A DNA stretch of 64,000 nucleotides from Siphonodentalium dalli (taxonomy: Eukaryota; Mollusca; Scaphopoda; Gadilida; Siphonodentaliidae), in NCBI GenBank assembly GCA_032622095.1, contig CP136066.1, forward strand, positions 101,889,319 to 101,953,318. The letters are read 5' to 3'. The notes under the pieces were generated by a model. That model was not told where the DNA came from. It saw nothing but the letters and a program-made list of their open reading frames with translations, and ran no database searches. The stretch's first letter is position 1, and each line of letters starts with the position of its first letter. Shown here piece by piece: positions 1 to 11,343 of this stretch. The position numbers and the translations under genes are program-made.

Positions 1-260
1 AATATTTTCCGAACGCCGGTGATATGCTAATTGATGCTCAAATGAAAAATGTGTCCTGTGGACGACTATTATTCCGGCCTTGCGAGTCTCATAACAATTC
101 AATTCAATTTATTGGTATATACTCGTCGTCGTTTTGACATATAGAGTGGAACATATACAGTGTTAAATTTCAAAATATTTATGAATTGTGCATGCGTGCT
201 GTGAATAAATATACGACAATATCATATGGGATATGTTGTCAGTAATCAGTGGGTCAGTAA

Positions 261-929
261 TCAGTGGGTTTGGGTCGGTTTTTGTAGTTGTTTTGGTGTG
301 CCTCGGGAGATCATCGTTATTGATTGGGCTTTCTTAATAAATAGAGCAAGATTAGTAAGAGTTCGTTTGTTACCGCTATTAAATAGGTCGGTTAGCTTCA
401 ATGTATTGGGTCTTTTATAGTAATATTTCTTTATATATCTTGATCTCAGCTCTTTCAAGTTTGGGCATACTAATATGAAATGGAATTCATCTCCGATTCC
501 CTCTCCACATAACGAGCATAATCTCTCGTTATATGGTGTGTTTGTCCAGGAACCAGTCTCCACCGGCAGGCGGTGGTTTCTGGACCTGAACCTCACTAAT
601 GGCATAACAATATTGTTGTTGTCAATACAGAGGAATTTAGGTCGTGTAAACTCTTCTCTAATACACCTATAAAAAGTAAATTTATTTGAACTAGTCATAG
701 ATCCATGCCATTGTTGTGCATGTAAGTCCGTCAGCTTTTGTTTCACAGCCGCTGAGAAAATCTTCACACTGTGGACCGACTGAGTCGTCCAGATATATGA
801 CATGCCCATAGAATTCAGGTTATTTCTGATGAAACGGAGCCAGGGGTTTCTGATCGATTCGGTCGTTGAAGTACTAAACAACAAGTAATAGAGTAATAGG
901 GGTATTCTCGTGCATTCGTGGTCATCCAA
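261..929 (-). pseudogene. LINE ORF2 C-terminal remnant (zinc-knuckle end)
   Basis: A 222-codon open stretch that looks like the tail of a non-LTR retrotransposon ORF2, downstream of the reverse transcriptase. Seen: a conserved-type block SMGMSYIWTTQSVH, then a segment like RFRSRNHRLPVETGSW, then a CCHC-like knuckle (CSLCGEGIGDEFHFILVC), then RYIKKYYYKRPNTLK. The order and wording match the C-terminal domain of invertebrate LINEs and the remnant at 6.07-7.66 kb, where SVGMSYIWTCQN is the equivalent block. No reverse-transcriptase core lies beside it, so it is a 5'-truncated or deleted copy. The first Met is arbitrary. Inactive. Confidence 0.8.
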
Positions 930-2280
930 TCAAATCGGACAATATAAAGCTCGCAGCGCATCATAACATGTAATGTCCGCTTGTCGGACGATCCGGTGTA
1001 AATTGTCGACATAATGCATATGAGATACCATTGTCTTCACTAACTACAATCATAGTGTAGTCCAAAGTAGTGGCTTCTTGTTTGACACGTCATTAACAGC
1101 CCTTGTGATAGCGAACATTCATGCCAAATTCAAATTTAATCTAATATCTCATTGGTGATGAGTATGACATAGATCATACCAGTATCCACAACAGATCCCA
1201 CACATAACATGTACTGAACTGACAGGTATGTGAATCCTGGGTTGACCAGAGCGGAGACTCTTCCATGTGGGAATTCATTAACGTAAAGGTTTTTCATATC
1301 TTAGAGCGGCCTAAAATGTGATGTGTTCCAAATAGAAATACAAGATACGATTATCCAACCCCTGGTTCCAATAGCATCTACATTCGATTACTAGAATGGA
1401 GGCAGTGGCCAATTGCTAGCGACACTTAACTCATTGGTTACGTAATGTGTCATAACTGTCTCCCGTCTAATAACAACAAGGCTTCACATCATAAAAGGTT
1501 TGAATACAGTAGATATTCAACAGTTATCAAACTTATCAACTCCCGATAATAAGCAACATGTTATTATCTCGGCGAAAATAGCGATGACAACTGTCATAGC
1601 TCATTACTTTATTATAGTTAGCGACCTATAATTATGTTCGTAAAATATTTTGTTTTTTAAAGTTGTTTTAATTGTGTAACAAATAAAGTTTAAAACAAAT
1701 ATTTTAGTCATTAATTCTGAAAATGAGGATTTAATTTGGCCAAAGTTTTTTTTAATAATATTTTCATTTGGCCAAACTTTTGGCCACAAGATTTTTCGGT
1801 CCAGCGAGAATACTGGTGGCCACGCAGGTAGGAGTTCTGGGCTGCGTTAAGTCGGACGAGCAGTTGTTTCTAGCACGTCTATTTTGAAGACGCATGCGAT
1901 TGTTTAAGAAGACACATCAGTTAGTATGCTAAATGCATTTCAGAAGTAGAACTTTCTCTTGTTTCTAAATTCTCAATTACCTACTCGATATCATCCTGCA
2001 TGTTTATAAACACTGACGCGGTTAAGATAACCAAAATATATATAGAAGTCTACAACATCTAAAATAATTATTTTTCTTGACTATTGAGTCTTAAAATTGC
2101 CATTTAAAACGATTAAGATCATGTGATGAAATCACCATTATATATGGGATTATTAACGTGCGTGCTCTAAACTTATTCCGATTAAAAATAGCAGGCTGAA
2201 AATTAAAATCTTTGATGAAATATCAAGTACGGTAAAATGGTCATTATGTCAGGGTTGTCACAATTGCCACATGGAATTAG
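930..2280. other. Intergenic, nothing recognised
   Basis: AT-rich single-copy-looking sequence. The only open frames are short and lack motifs. I see no RNA gene, tandem repeat or terminal inverted repeat here. Confidence 0.5.
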
Positions 2281-2790
2281 TGGTGATGGGTGTGACTAAA
2301 CACTGCCCGGACCAACACGGACCAACCCGGACCGCCCCTGTGGGGTATAGGGGTGATTTTAGTGGTAATATAATTATGTGCAGTGGTGTCATGGAAATCC
2401 ACTCACGCACGGACAGGGGTCGCGATCTCACAGAAGTGTCGCTATTAACCCTCAAAAGCCGGCATCGGCGAATATGTTCGCCGCGAATGAAACTAACAGC
2501 CCGGACCGCCCCTGTTGCGTATAGGGTGATTTTAGTGGCCATATCTATGTGTGGGTGGCGTCGAAACCCACATACACACGGAGGGTGGTCACGGCCAAAC
2601 AGAAGTACCGATATTAACCCCTAAACTTTCCAGATTCAGCCAGAATTACAAATGTGTGCCCCCAATAAAAATAACTCACAGCCCGGACTCCCGTATCGAC
2701 CTCGTACAGCTAATAACTCCTTACATATATGTTGCCGATATAGTATCAGATAATGGTCTGTTGGAAGATATTAACATTTTTCTGTGATAT
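2280..2790 (+). repeat. Dispersed repeat family D1, two tandem units
   Basis: Two adjacent related units contain CCGGACCGCCCCTGT followed by GGTGATTTTAGTGG, then text like GAAACCCACATACACACGG and GGTCACGGCCAAACAGAAG. The same words recur near 24.39-24.60 kb and 30.33-30.72 kb. Each unit ends in TC-rich sequence that can be read as a peptide with TPYIYVADI-like wording, which may be chance. Class unknown; no clear terminal inverted repeats. Confidence 0.6.
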
Positions 2791-3612
2791 AAGTGGATTC
2801 ATATGGTTTATCTCTGGATTGTCTGTGGTGTCCATGCAATTAGTACCTCGTCTTCGAAATGTCTACACTTTAATAAGGTGCTGCACTTACAGTCATTAGC
2901 TTCACCCCGGTGGGTATATACTTTATGTCAGATTATCAGATAGAACTGTGTCCGATATACCACAATAAAGCCCATAAAACACTAGAAAGAATATTATTGA
3001 CATATTATTGGTGCAATATTCGCCCCGTATTAAATTGTTGAAAACTGCGATCGGAGTAACAAATCTTCTCAGATGCAAACAAATTTTCGGCGCGAATCAG
3101 CACGCGCAGTGTCGTCGAATGAAGCTCGGAAGAAATCGGAACCATTCGACAACGATCTGCTGGCACGAACATCCAAAACAAACGCCGGCATGTCGATAAT
3201 CGAAAGTAGATTATTCCCATTAACAAAACAAACAATACTATTTCGGAGTTTGCATTCACATCTCATATGTTTTCTAAGTGAAATGTCGACAATTAAACGG
3301 TCAGTAACAAGGTGTTCACACTGCGAATATGGATTGTTTGCAAAATTAGGCGAGAATGAGTATTCACAATATGGAAAAGACGATTCTCACCCCTCCGAAA
3401 TTGCCCAAGTTCGTCAAGATTCTCCATGACAATTATCATCAGTCATTGATAAGATCAGAATAAACAATCCTGGGAATTATCCCCTTTTAAATCTAACGTT
3501 AACATGTTTGGCCAAATTCAAGGTGCAGGTATCAACACTGACAATATTGGCTTCTGTAAATGGAAATTATAAGCAATATTTGCATAAAATAGAATGTGTG
3601 ATCTAGTATAGC

Positions 3613-3641
3613 ATATATAAAAGGCGTTTGGGTAAGTCAGT
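3613..3641 (+). promoter_or_regulatory. TATA box plus Inr-like TCAGT
   Basis: TATATAAAAGG at 3613-3623 is a strong TATA match. TCAGT at 3637-3641 fits an arthropod/mollusc-type initiator about 25 bases downstream. Both are short motifs in AT-rich DNA, so chance is possible. Confidence 0.3.
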
Positions 3642-3698
3642 ATAATAGAGTTCAGTTTCATTATTGCATATTGTTTTCGGGACATATCTTGTAATCAT

Positions 3699-3743
3699 AT
3701 GGAGCTCGCCGGCATTCAAATAAAATTTATATATGTGTACCTG
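3699..3743 (+). CDS. Possible short first coding exon (speculative)
   Basis: Downstream of the TATA/Inr pair, the ATG at 3699 opens 15 codons (MELAGIQIKFIYVYL) ending exactly at CTG|GTGAGC, a good 5' splice donor at 3744. TATA, initiator, ATG and donor are in the expected order and spacing for a first exon. No acceptor or downstream exon with recognisable coding was found, so the product is unknown and the call may be wrong. Confidence 0.15.
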
Positions 3744-4559
3744 GTGAGCAATGTTTTCTTCTTTTTTTTAAACTAATAAAAACATTGATCAACAGTTTTT
3801 TTTTTCATGAACGAATCTGGTACATCCTAGATTCAACTATTATAGTTATATTCAACTATAATGTAGCATAAGTATCTCCATGCACATTACACTGATACAG
3901 AAGTCCGTTTCGATTGATAATAAAACACTTGTGACATTTTTGAATGGCATTAACTGACATTTGACTCCGCTGAATGATAGAAGACTCATGCACGTACATG
4001 TACATGTCTTAAATATTGAATATTCACTTGCGACCTTTGCTTCCAAGAGACAAACACAAATATGGTATCAGAACCGATACGCTTGTTATCCAAATTGAAT
4101 CTTCATCATATCTGTTTTCGGTTATGTGCGCTACTTTTACTTGGGGCATGCGCGCGCAACAGGAAGTGAAAAAAACAAATTATCTTCCAATTTTTCAAAT
4201 AATCAAACGTTAAAATATCCATTTTCCCTCACGGATCGCGAGAACTTTAGACATGGTTATATGTTTAAGATCAATGTGTGTTTATTGTCTACAGTTATGA
4301 GAAACTATTAGTTGGTAAATTAGCTGAAGACCGGGTTCCTCTTACCACCTTACCTAATATCGATGCATTAACAACAAACAGCGTCCGTAACGACACACAA
4401 CAGTTGTCCACAATCGGAGTTAAAGATACGCAAATACATCGCGTCTAGATGGATCTTCCCTAGAAGCAAATACAACATAAAACCCACATTTGTTGCTAAC
4501 AGTAAGGAAAACATCTCAAATCAAGATCACTCCACAGGGTTGACATCAACAACATAACG

Positions 4560-4903
4560 AGGTGAGTGTAACCATCATTAGTAGAGGTGAGTGTAACCAT
4601 CATTAGTAGAGGTTAGTGTAATAACCATCATTAGTAGAGGTGAGTGCAACCATCATTAGTAGAGGTGAGTGTAACCATCATTAGTAGAGGTGAGTGTAAC
4701 CATCATTAGTAGAGGTGAGTGTAATAACCATCATTAGTAGAGGTGAGTGTAACCATCATTAGTAGAGGTGAGTGTAACCATCATTAGTAGAGGTGAGTGT
4801 AATAATCATCATTAGTAGAGGTGAGTGTAATAACCATCATTAGGAGAGGTGAGTGTAATAACCATCATTAGGAGAGGTGAGTGTAATAACCATCATTGGT
4901 AGA
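4560..4903 (+). repeat. 25/28-bp minisatellite of splice-donor-like units
   Basis: Thirteen units of AGGTGAGTGTAACCATCATT followed by AGTAG. Units are 25 bp, or 28 bp when TAA is inserted after GTGTAA. Reading left to right the lengths are 25,25,28,25,25,25,28,25,25,28,28,28,28. Nearly every unit starts AG|GTGAGT, a near-perfect metazoan 5' splice donor on the plus strand. A degenerate half unit follows at 4904-4945. Confidence 0.95.
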
Positions 4904-5218
4904 GGTGTACCCTTCAGCACTTTTTTTGGTGAGAGTGACCCCTTCAGCGTAAGTTGCTCTAGCACACTAACATATGTGGTATGGAATATGTTAGATAATG
5001 GGCTAGTTGACAGACTATTCAGGAAATAGAAATTATGAAATTGTGTGTATCATGCACAATGACCTAGGTTTACAGATGATCCGCAATTTATAAAACTTTT
5101 TTTTTTCTCAATTAAAACAGCTTCTGAAACAGGTTAAATTTGTTACTTGAACTAAATGAGATAATTCCCAGTGATATCAGTAGAGTTATATGCGGTTTTA
5201 GACCAAATTTAGTGAAAT

Positions 5219-5295
5219 TTGGGGGGGGGGGTGTGGGTAAAAAAAATTGGGAGTAAATTTGTTTTTGTTTTTTCAGGTTGGGGGGTGGTGGGTCC
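5219..5295. repeat. G-rich low-complexity tract
   Basis: A run of ten or more G, then GGGTAAAAAAAATTGGG and a second G-rich run (GGTTGGGGGGTGGTGGG). Low complexity; no gene. Confidence 0.7.
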
Positions 5296-5522
5296 CCGAA
5301 AATGCCAGATGCCAAAAAAACGGCATACCTTCCTGCAAATGTTTTACTACCCCCCTGTAAATATGTTTATTTATTTGTATATGTTTACACATTGTGGAGG
5401 TAATTTACAGTAGTTTGATTGTAATAAGTGCTGAACGACTGATTGATTGATTGCTTTAATTGTCAACACTGCAAATTAATGCAGAACATGGATATGTACA
5501 TATATACAATGGGGTAACTTAC

Positions 5523-5935
5523 ATCGTCATCATCATCACCATCATCAACATCCTCGTCGTCATCATCGTCGTCGACGTCGTCATCATCATCAACACCATC
5601 GTCATCATCATCTTCATCGTCATCCGTATCGTCACCATTGTGGACAATTTGTCGCCGTCTTTATACATCTTCGTCATCATCCATCGTCATCATTGTCCCA
5701 TCATCAACATCGTCGACGTTGTTATCGTCGTCGTCAATCGTCATCATTATCGTCGCTGTCATCTTTATCCTCATCATCACCAACATCGTCATCATTATCA
5801 TCATAATCATCATCATAATCGACGTCATCGTCGTCGTCATTATCATCATTATCGCCATCATACAATGCAGTCCTCATCATCATTATCGTCGCCGTTAACG
5901 TCGTCGACCTAATCATCTTCATCTTGTCATCGTAG
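5523..5935. repeat. TCA/TCG trinucleotide microsatellite
   Basis: About 410 bp of (TCA/TCG/TCC)n on the plus strand. Open frames in it translate to runs of Ile/Val, Ser or His on plus and Asp or Met on minus. These are products of the three-base period, not genes. Confidence 0.95.
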
Positions 5936-6011
5936 TGATTATCGTTCTGGCAACACCTAAGCCGTCCTGATCAAAATCGTCGTAATTTTTCCCCCTCATT
6001 TTGTAGATTAG

Positions 6012-6055
6012 GTACACATGCTGACATTACACATGTGTAATGCCAGCATGTGTAC
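6012..6055. repeat. 44-bp near-perfect palindrome
   Basis: GTACACATGCTG-A-CATTACACATGTGTAATG-C-CAGCATGTGTAC. Only one pair of positions mismatches. No loop. It lies directly beyond the 3' end of the LINE remnant at 6.07-7.66 kb. Confidence 0.95.
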
Positions 6056-6070
6056 ATGTAGTTAATCGAA

Positions 6071-7660
6071 TTATGTTGGGTCATCTCTTGTTTTTTCGTG
6101 AATCTTCATACACGCCTTAACAAATATCGCCAAACTTTTCTGAATTTCTTGGTTTTGGCTACCGAGTAAAATATAAAATCGTGCCCCAGATGGCTCTTGC
6201 CAAAAGTTATCCGGATATATTTCAATCTTAGATCCAAGTATTTTGGACAAATCATCACAACGTGTTACTCGTCTTCTATGTGGGTCCTGCATTTTTGACA
6301 GGCTCGGGATTTTTTTCTTTATGTTTACTCCACCTCCCAGACTCACAACGAAGTTTGTGATTACATGTTCTTAATCGTGCTAGTTCTTGGGCTAGGTCAC
6401 GCGGTAGATATTGCAAATAGGATTCATATTTCATTGTCCGTTTAAAGTTCATGTATAATTTATCACGAGAGGAGTTGTACATGTCCCACCACCAAGTCTG
6501 AATAAAATGATCTTTGAGTGTGCTTTCGATGGCCATTATTTCTTCGGATGAAATTTTGTTCTGACATGTCCATATATAACTCATGCCGACGGAATCCAAT
6601 ATGCCCTTAACTGATTGAATCCACGTTTTCACCTTGTTCGTCCTACCCAGCTCCCCCAATCTGACGAAAATCAAGTTCCCGCGCTAGAGACGAACTCTTG
6701 CCCTTTAGTATGCGGTTGCAAATTGAATATTTCTCATCTTACATCTGATACTGACTGGATATCTGCCATTTATAAACAACGAGAACAACAATGGAGATAG
6801 TATTATCCCTTGTCTAACACCCGCGTTGCAAGTAAAAAATTCTGACCGTTCGCTATTCTGAACTACACAAGATTTTATGTTTCCGTACATACTACGAATA
6901 ATTCTTTTAAAATTTCCGTTTATACTGGATGTCATAAGTTTAATCCAAAGCCCCTCCCTCCATACTGTGTCGAATACCTTCTTAAAATCGATAAAACAGC
7001 AGGATATTTGTTTTCCTCTTGCAAGATAAAAGTCAATTAGACTTTTCATAATACATATATTGTCGGTAGACTTTTACGGAATCCTGCCTGAAACTGGGTT
7101 AGTATGCCCTCACCCTCACAACATTTTGTGAGTCGATTATTCAGGACGGATGTAAATAGTTTGCCAAGTACACTGAGAAGGGTTATCCCTCTGTATGAAT
7201 CGGGGTTACTCGTGTCGCCCTTTCGTTTATAAATTGGCTGAATCATACCATCAGTCTATCTAGATGGGAAGCAACCTGTATCTAAAATTGCGTTAAATAG
7301 TTTACAGTAAATTTTAGACATTATATGTATAGTGTGTTTTAGGTATTCTGGGCATATATTATCTAGACCCGACGATTTACCAAGTTTAAGTTTATCAACA
7401 GTCAATAATATTTCGTCGCTAGTGATAGGACAATTTAAAGGACATTGTGCATCAATATCAAACATGTTTTCAATTAGCATACTTACATTGTCGTAGTCGT
7501 GTGACTCGGCGAGGCCTTTGAAATGTTCATAGAATAGGTCAATTGATATCGTAGGTTCTTTCTTGGGCCCGGAATGTTTCCATTTCATATCTTTTAACGT
7601 TTTCCAGAACTCAATCGGATTTATACATGCATTGCGTAGTTGATTACATCTCGTTTTGTT
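6071..7660 (-). pseudogene. Decayed LINE ORF2 with reverse-transcriptase domain
   Basis: Minus-strand non-LTR retrotransposon remnant, in at least five frame-broken pieces. From high to low coordinate: an RT N-terminal block with LGKSSGLDNICPEYLKH (7256-7588); KRKGDTSNPDSYRGITLLS (7046-7246); RT motif A as CCFIDFKKVFDTVWR and motif B as GVRQGIILSPLLFSLFIN (6705-7049); the post-RT block SVGMSYIWTCQN (6276-6674); and a C-terminal remnant (6071-6346). The catalytic motif C (YADD-type) and thumb are missing between 6705 and 6674, so there is an internal deletion as well as frameshifts. It belongs to the same broad family as the tail at 261-929. It cannot encode an active enzyme. Confidence 0.9.
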
Positions 7661-8690
7661 TATACTCTTTTTCAGTCAACTGAACACACCGCACGTGGTC
7701 ACTGTTTACATTTCTCTGTACACACCAGTGCTGAGTGTGGAAACTCATGGTGACAAAAATGAAACGATCAGCTGTCTCTTAAGTCCCGACGACAACCTGT
7801 CTATATAATATCGGTAACTGGCTTCAGTTAAGAAACTAGTTATTCACATAATATCCAAATAATCCGGTTTTATTGGCGAAAATATGCCGAGCGAAAATAG
7901 AAATTATCCTGCTTCCGCCATATTGGTCACGTGCCTCTCAGACGTTCTGAACTCTGAGACCGGTAAAATGCGTTGGTGTCGGATGCAGTTTTCCGAGGCC
8001 CAACAACAGATGTCATTAAAAACAAAATGACCTACAAAAGATGTTTCCGGTTTTTTTCTGAGCGGTCAGAGAAGGGTGGCTTATTCCAATCAGATAATGC
8101 ATTTCAATAACACAGTCACATATATAATACAAGTTTTTGGGGCCAAAATTTGATCTGAATTTATGCTGCAGCAGAGTTTTACGTTTTTAGAAATATATCC
8201 ACTAAATCTGTCTTGAGGCAATTGGATTAGATATACATAATTATGCACAGATGGATTGCTATGGTAGTCATACATATGAAATTGACACACATATATTTTC
8301 ATGTTATATAAAAATGCATGATAATACAATTTAATATTTGATATTAAACTAAATGCGATCAGGCTGCCCGGTCCAGCATCGCACTAAACGATAATCGATG
8401 TGTTTGGGTGTTTTATTGTGCATGTGAATGGGGAAAATACCGGGAGCATAGGGAAGACCAAGTTTTATTTTGCCCTCAGGGTGTAATATAGTTTGCTGTT
8501 TTTTGGTAATGCATGGGCCATGGGGGTTTTATTTATAGAAATAGTTTTTTGGGACGCATTAAAAGTTGTAGTGCGACCCAGGCGGAGTCCGGTAAAACGT
8601 GTAATTGGAATTTCAATTTCGTTTATTGTCGTTGATTTTGGTTTGTGATAAGCTATGCCAATTACAATAGAAGAAATGAAAAAGGTAATT
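7661..8690. other. Intergenic, nothing recognised
   Basis: No motif-bearing frame. Contains CACGTGGTCACTG and other short words but no repeat I can delimit. Confidence 0.45.
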
Positions 8691-8694
8691 AGTA

Positions 8695-9085
8695 AAATGC
8701 GTATATGTCAATTGATACGTATTTTAAAGAGTGTAGTCGGAGACAGCCGAGTCAGCCACCGGTTCGTTAATTAGGTGCTGATCAGTGTGACAATTTGGAG
8801 TAGGTCCCCTATTTGCGGAGTTCCCGAATTCGCGGAGTTCCCATAAAATGGTCGAAATATTTAGATTTTAATGAGGGAACGGGTGCGTATATCTCAATTG
8901 ATACGCATTTTAAGAATGTTAGTCGGATACAGCCAAGTCAGCCACCGGTTCGTTAACTAGTGAAAATTTTCAGTAGGTCCCTATTTGCGGAGTTCCCCGA
9001 ATTCGCGGAGGTCCCCTAAAATGGTCGAAATAGGTTGATTTTAATGAGGGAATCGGTGCCTATATGTCAATTCATACGTATATTA
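8695..9085. repeat. Two-unit tandem repeat, ~190 bp
   Basis: Each unit holds CAATTGATACG, GTCAGCCACCGGTTCGTTAA, TTTGCGGAGTTCCC, AATTCGCGGAG and AAAATGGTCGAAAT in the same order. A third partial copy starts at about 9056 (TATATGTCAATTCATACG). Units are diverged by substitutions and small indels. Confidence 0.9.
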
Positions 9086-9134
9086 AACAAATAACGACAT
9101 GATCATCATAATAGTGGTTTGTTCTATCAATTAT

Positions 9135-9180
9135 ATCACCACCACCACCACGATCATCATCATCACCATCATCATCATAC
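9135..9180. repeat. Short CAC/ATC microsatellite
   Basis: CACCACCACCACCACGATC followed by ATC repeats. Low complexity. Confidence 0.9.
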
Positions 9181-9359
9181 GGAACAAGTCTTGCGACTTT
9201 TCGTCCCAATGACATTATTTGCAATGTTTGTTTACAAATATATGTATCGTCATTAGATATTTTCTTGTGAGTCACTTGAACATATTACTTGTCGTCGAAC
9301 TCGTATTTTATATAATAGAAGAATGAGTCTATGTATACATGTATATATTTTGAATTGAT

Positions 9360-9850
9360 CAAGAGTTGGAGCCTCAACAGCGAAGTCTGGCAGAGAGTTC
9401 CAGCTATTTACCACCCTCTGCGTGAAGAAATATTTTCCTATATGTCCTTGTTAACAGTGCGCATCTGTAGCTTTTTATTATGTTCTCTTGTTCTTCCTGA
9501 TGAATGTCTTTCTAATAGGTCACACGCATTGATATTGTAATGACCATTCCACAGTTTATATACCTCGATTAGATCTCCTCTAAATCTTCGATTTTTAAAG
9601 ACCTCAGATTGAGTCTTATCATTCGGTCTCGGTAGCATAGATTTTTGATTTGACGAACTAGATTCGTTTTTCTTTTCTTTGTATTTTCTCTAACACAATG
9701 CTTTGATATCTGTGATGTGGGCCCCATGCAGAGTTACAGTATTCGATGATACGTCTGGCCATGCTTATGTAGAGCAATCGGGAAGTGTCAATATCCAAGT
9801 TCGTGAAAGTTCTATTGACTATATGCCGATGATTTGAGAAGCTTTATTGT
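9360..9850 (-). pseudogene. CR1/L2-like LINE 3' remnant
   Basis: On the minus strand this reads as the end of a CR1/L2-type LINE ORF2. Motifs in order from high to low coordinate: RRIIEYCNSAWGPHHRYQ (about 9750), the block with RRFRGDLIEVYKLWNGHY (9438-9638), RTREHNKKLQMRTVNKDI, and FFTQRVVNSWNSLPDF (about 9370-9430). These match the family's C-terminal words (LEYCNxxWxP, RGDLIxxYK, FxxRVVNxWNSLP). Frames shift at least twice. No reverse-transcriptase core is present, so it is 5' truncated. Confidence 0.85.
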
Positions 9851-10468
9851 TTTAGGATATTATAGGAAGGCTAATCTGGCCGTGTCAAATTGAGCTATAG
9901 CGATGGGATATCTCGCAGGACAACACATTTCGGATTATCGTGGGGTGTGTATTCGCTGGATGTCTGGATAGTTGCAGTATGTAACTATTATGACCGCGTT
10001 AATTGCTTTCGATGTTTAGTTATAAACAATGATTGTGCCACTCTTGAAGATTTTATGGCGGGAACACAATGGCTCCGATTTTTTAATCCGCATTTTGAGG
10101 CTTTCTGGTGTGGTGAATAAGAAACCTGCAGTAATAAGCACAAGTTTTTTTGTAATAATTTGAAGGATTAGCTGTTTTAACGGAATTCTGAGGCCGTACA
10201 TTCATGTAACCAATATATTTTATATTATAATTTATATCTATGCCTAATAATATGATCTTGAGGGCGTTACCTTTTCTGATTATGGTTTTCTTGTTACACA
10301 CTCAGTCGTGATTTATAAGGATCTCTCCGTAAATTAAAAGTGATAATATCACACCTGTGAGTTACGTCCCCGGTGGCACACACGATCAGCTGGCCGGGGA
10401 ATATTTTGTCATATATTATCTTTATAATTAGCGCCTTTAAGTCGTGAAACGTGTGTAATAAACAGAAC

Positions 10469-10600
10469 AATCAATTTGTTTCGATGATTAGGTGACATAA
10501 TTCACTCAGGGAGCCGGTCTTTTGCTCCGCTTGTTCGGGTTTTACCAGGCTCGGCTCCCCTCGTTAATTATTTCACGTAATCATCGAAACAAATTGATTA
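10469..10600. repeat. Foldback with ~50-bp arms
   Basis: The left arm begins AATCAATTTGTTTCGATGAT and the right arm is its inverse at 10578-10599. Inner arms (GGGAGCC / GGCTCCC) also pair with mismatches. The loop is about 35 bp. Likely a small MITE or foldback element. Confidence 0.85.
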
Positions 10601-10624
10601 CTCTCTATATTCCTATTGTCCGTA

Positions 10625-10900
10625 ACTATCGATATGTGTGTTCTCAGCGTAAAGAAGATGGAATAATTGTACGCACCGTGAGGAATTCTGTTTTCTATAT
10701 TTCTCATATACGGATCAGTGGACCCCGATTTTTTTCCTGAGATTTCACCAATGCAATATTCATCACATATTGTGTTCTCAGCACAAATATGAGGGAATAA
10801 TTGGACTCACCGTGAGGGATTCTGCTTTTTATCTTTCTCATTACGGATCATTTCCTGACATTTCAACAATGCAATAATATTCATCAAATATTGTAGCTTT
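10625..10900. repeat. Two-unit tandem repeat, ~140 bp
   Basis: Units share TGTGTTCTCAGC, GGAATAATTG, CACCGTGAGG, ATTCTG and CAATGCAATA in order. The second unit is diverged and slightly shorter. Confidence 0.85.
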
Positions 10901-11250
10901 GCATTGCTGAATAAATCTATCGCCAAAATTAAATGTTCTGAACACAACATGGGCACAACATTCTGGAAAAACAATTGCCACGTGGTCTAAACAAGTCATC
11001 CAATATCAAGGTAAATAGTGGGGTTCCCTGATCCCTTAACACTTTCATGATGGGAGCTGCTCTGTGCAGCATTAAAGATCATGTGCCAGTGCATTTTATT
11101 ATATATGCGAGTCTCCCAGAGGGAGCCTCGCGTATATAAGAGAATGCACTGGCTTACAAGGTCAATGTAAATATTGTTAGGCCAATGCATTGTCCTGTAT
11201 ATGCGAGGCTCATTATGGGAGACTCACATATATATATATATATATATATA

Positions 11251-11293
11251 TCTATTATATATTTTGAAAGATCTGTGTGTGTATGTGTTTGTT

Positions 11294-11343
<50 letters not shown>

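Larger units (their letters stand above)
2791..4559. other. Intergenic; one promoter-like site, otherwise unremarkable
   Basis: No recognised gene. The stretch 3073-3429 is open on the plus strand (118 codons) but has no family motif. A promoter-like cluster at 3613-3641 with a possible short first exon is listed separately. Confidence 0.45.

Noticed and set aside
5460-5922. Long open frames with Ile/Val, His or Asp runs
   Set aside because: All arise from a TCA/TCG trinucleotide repeat that leaves several frames open on both strands.
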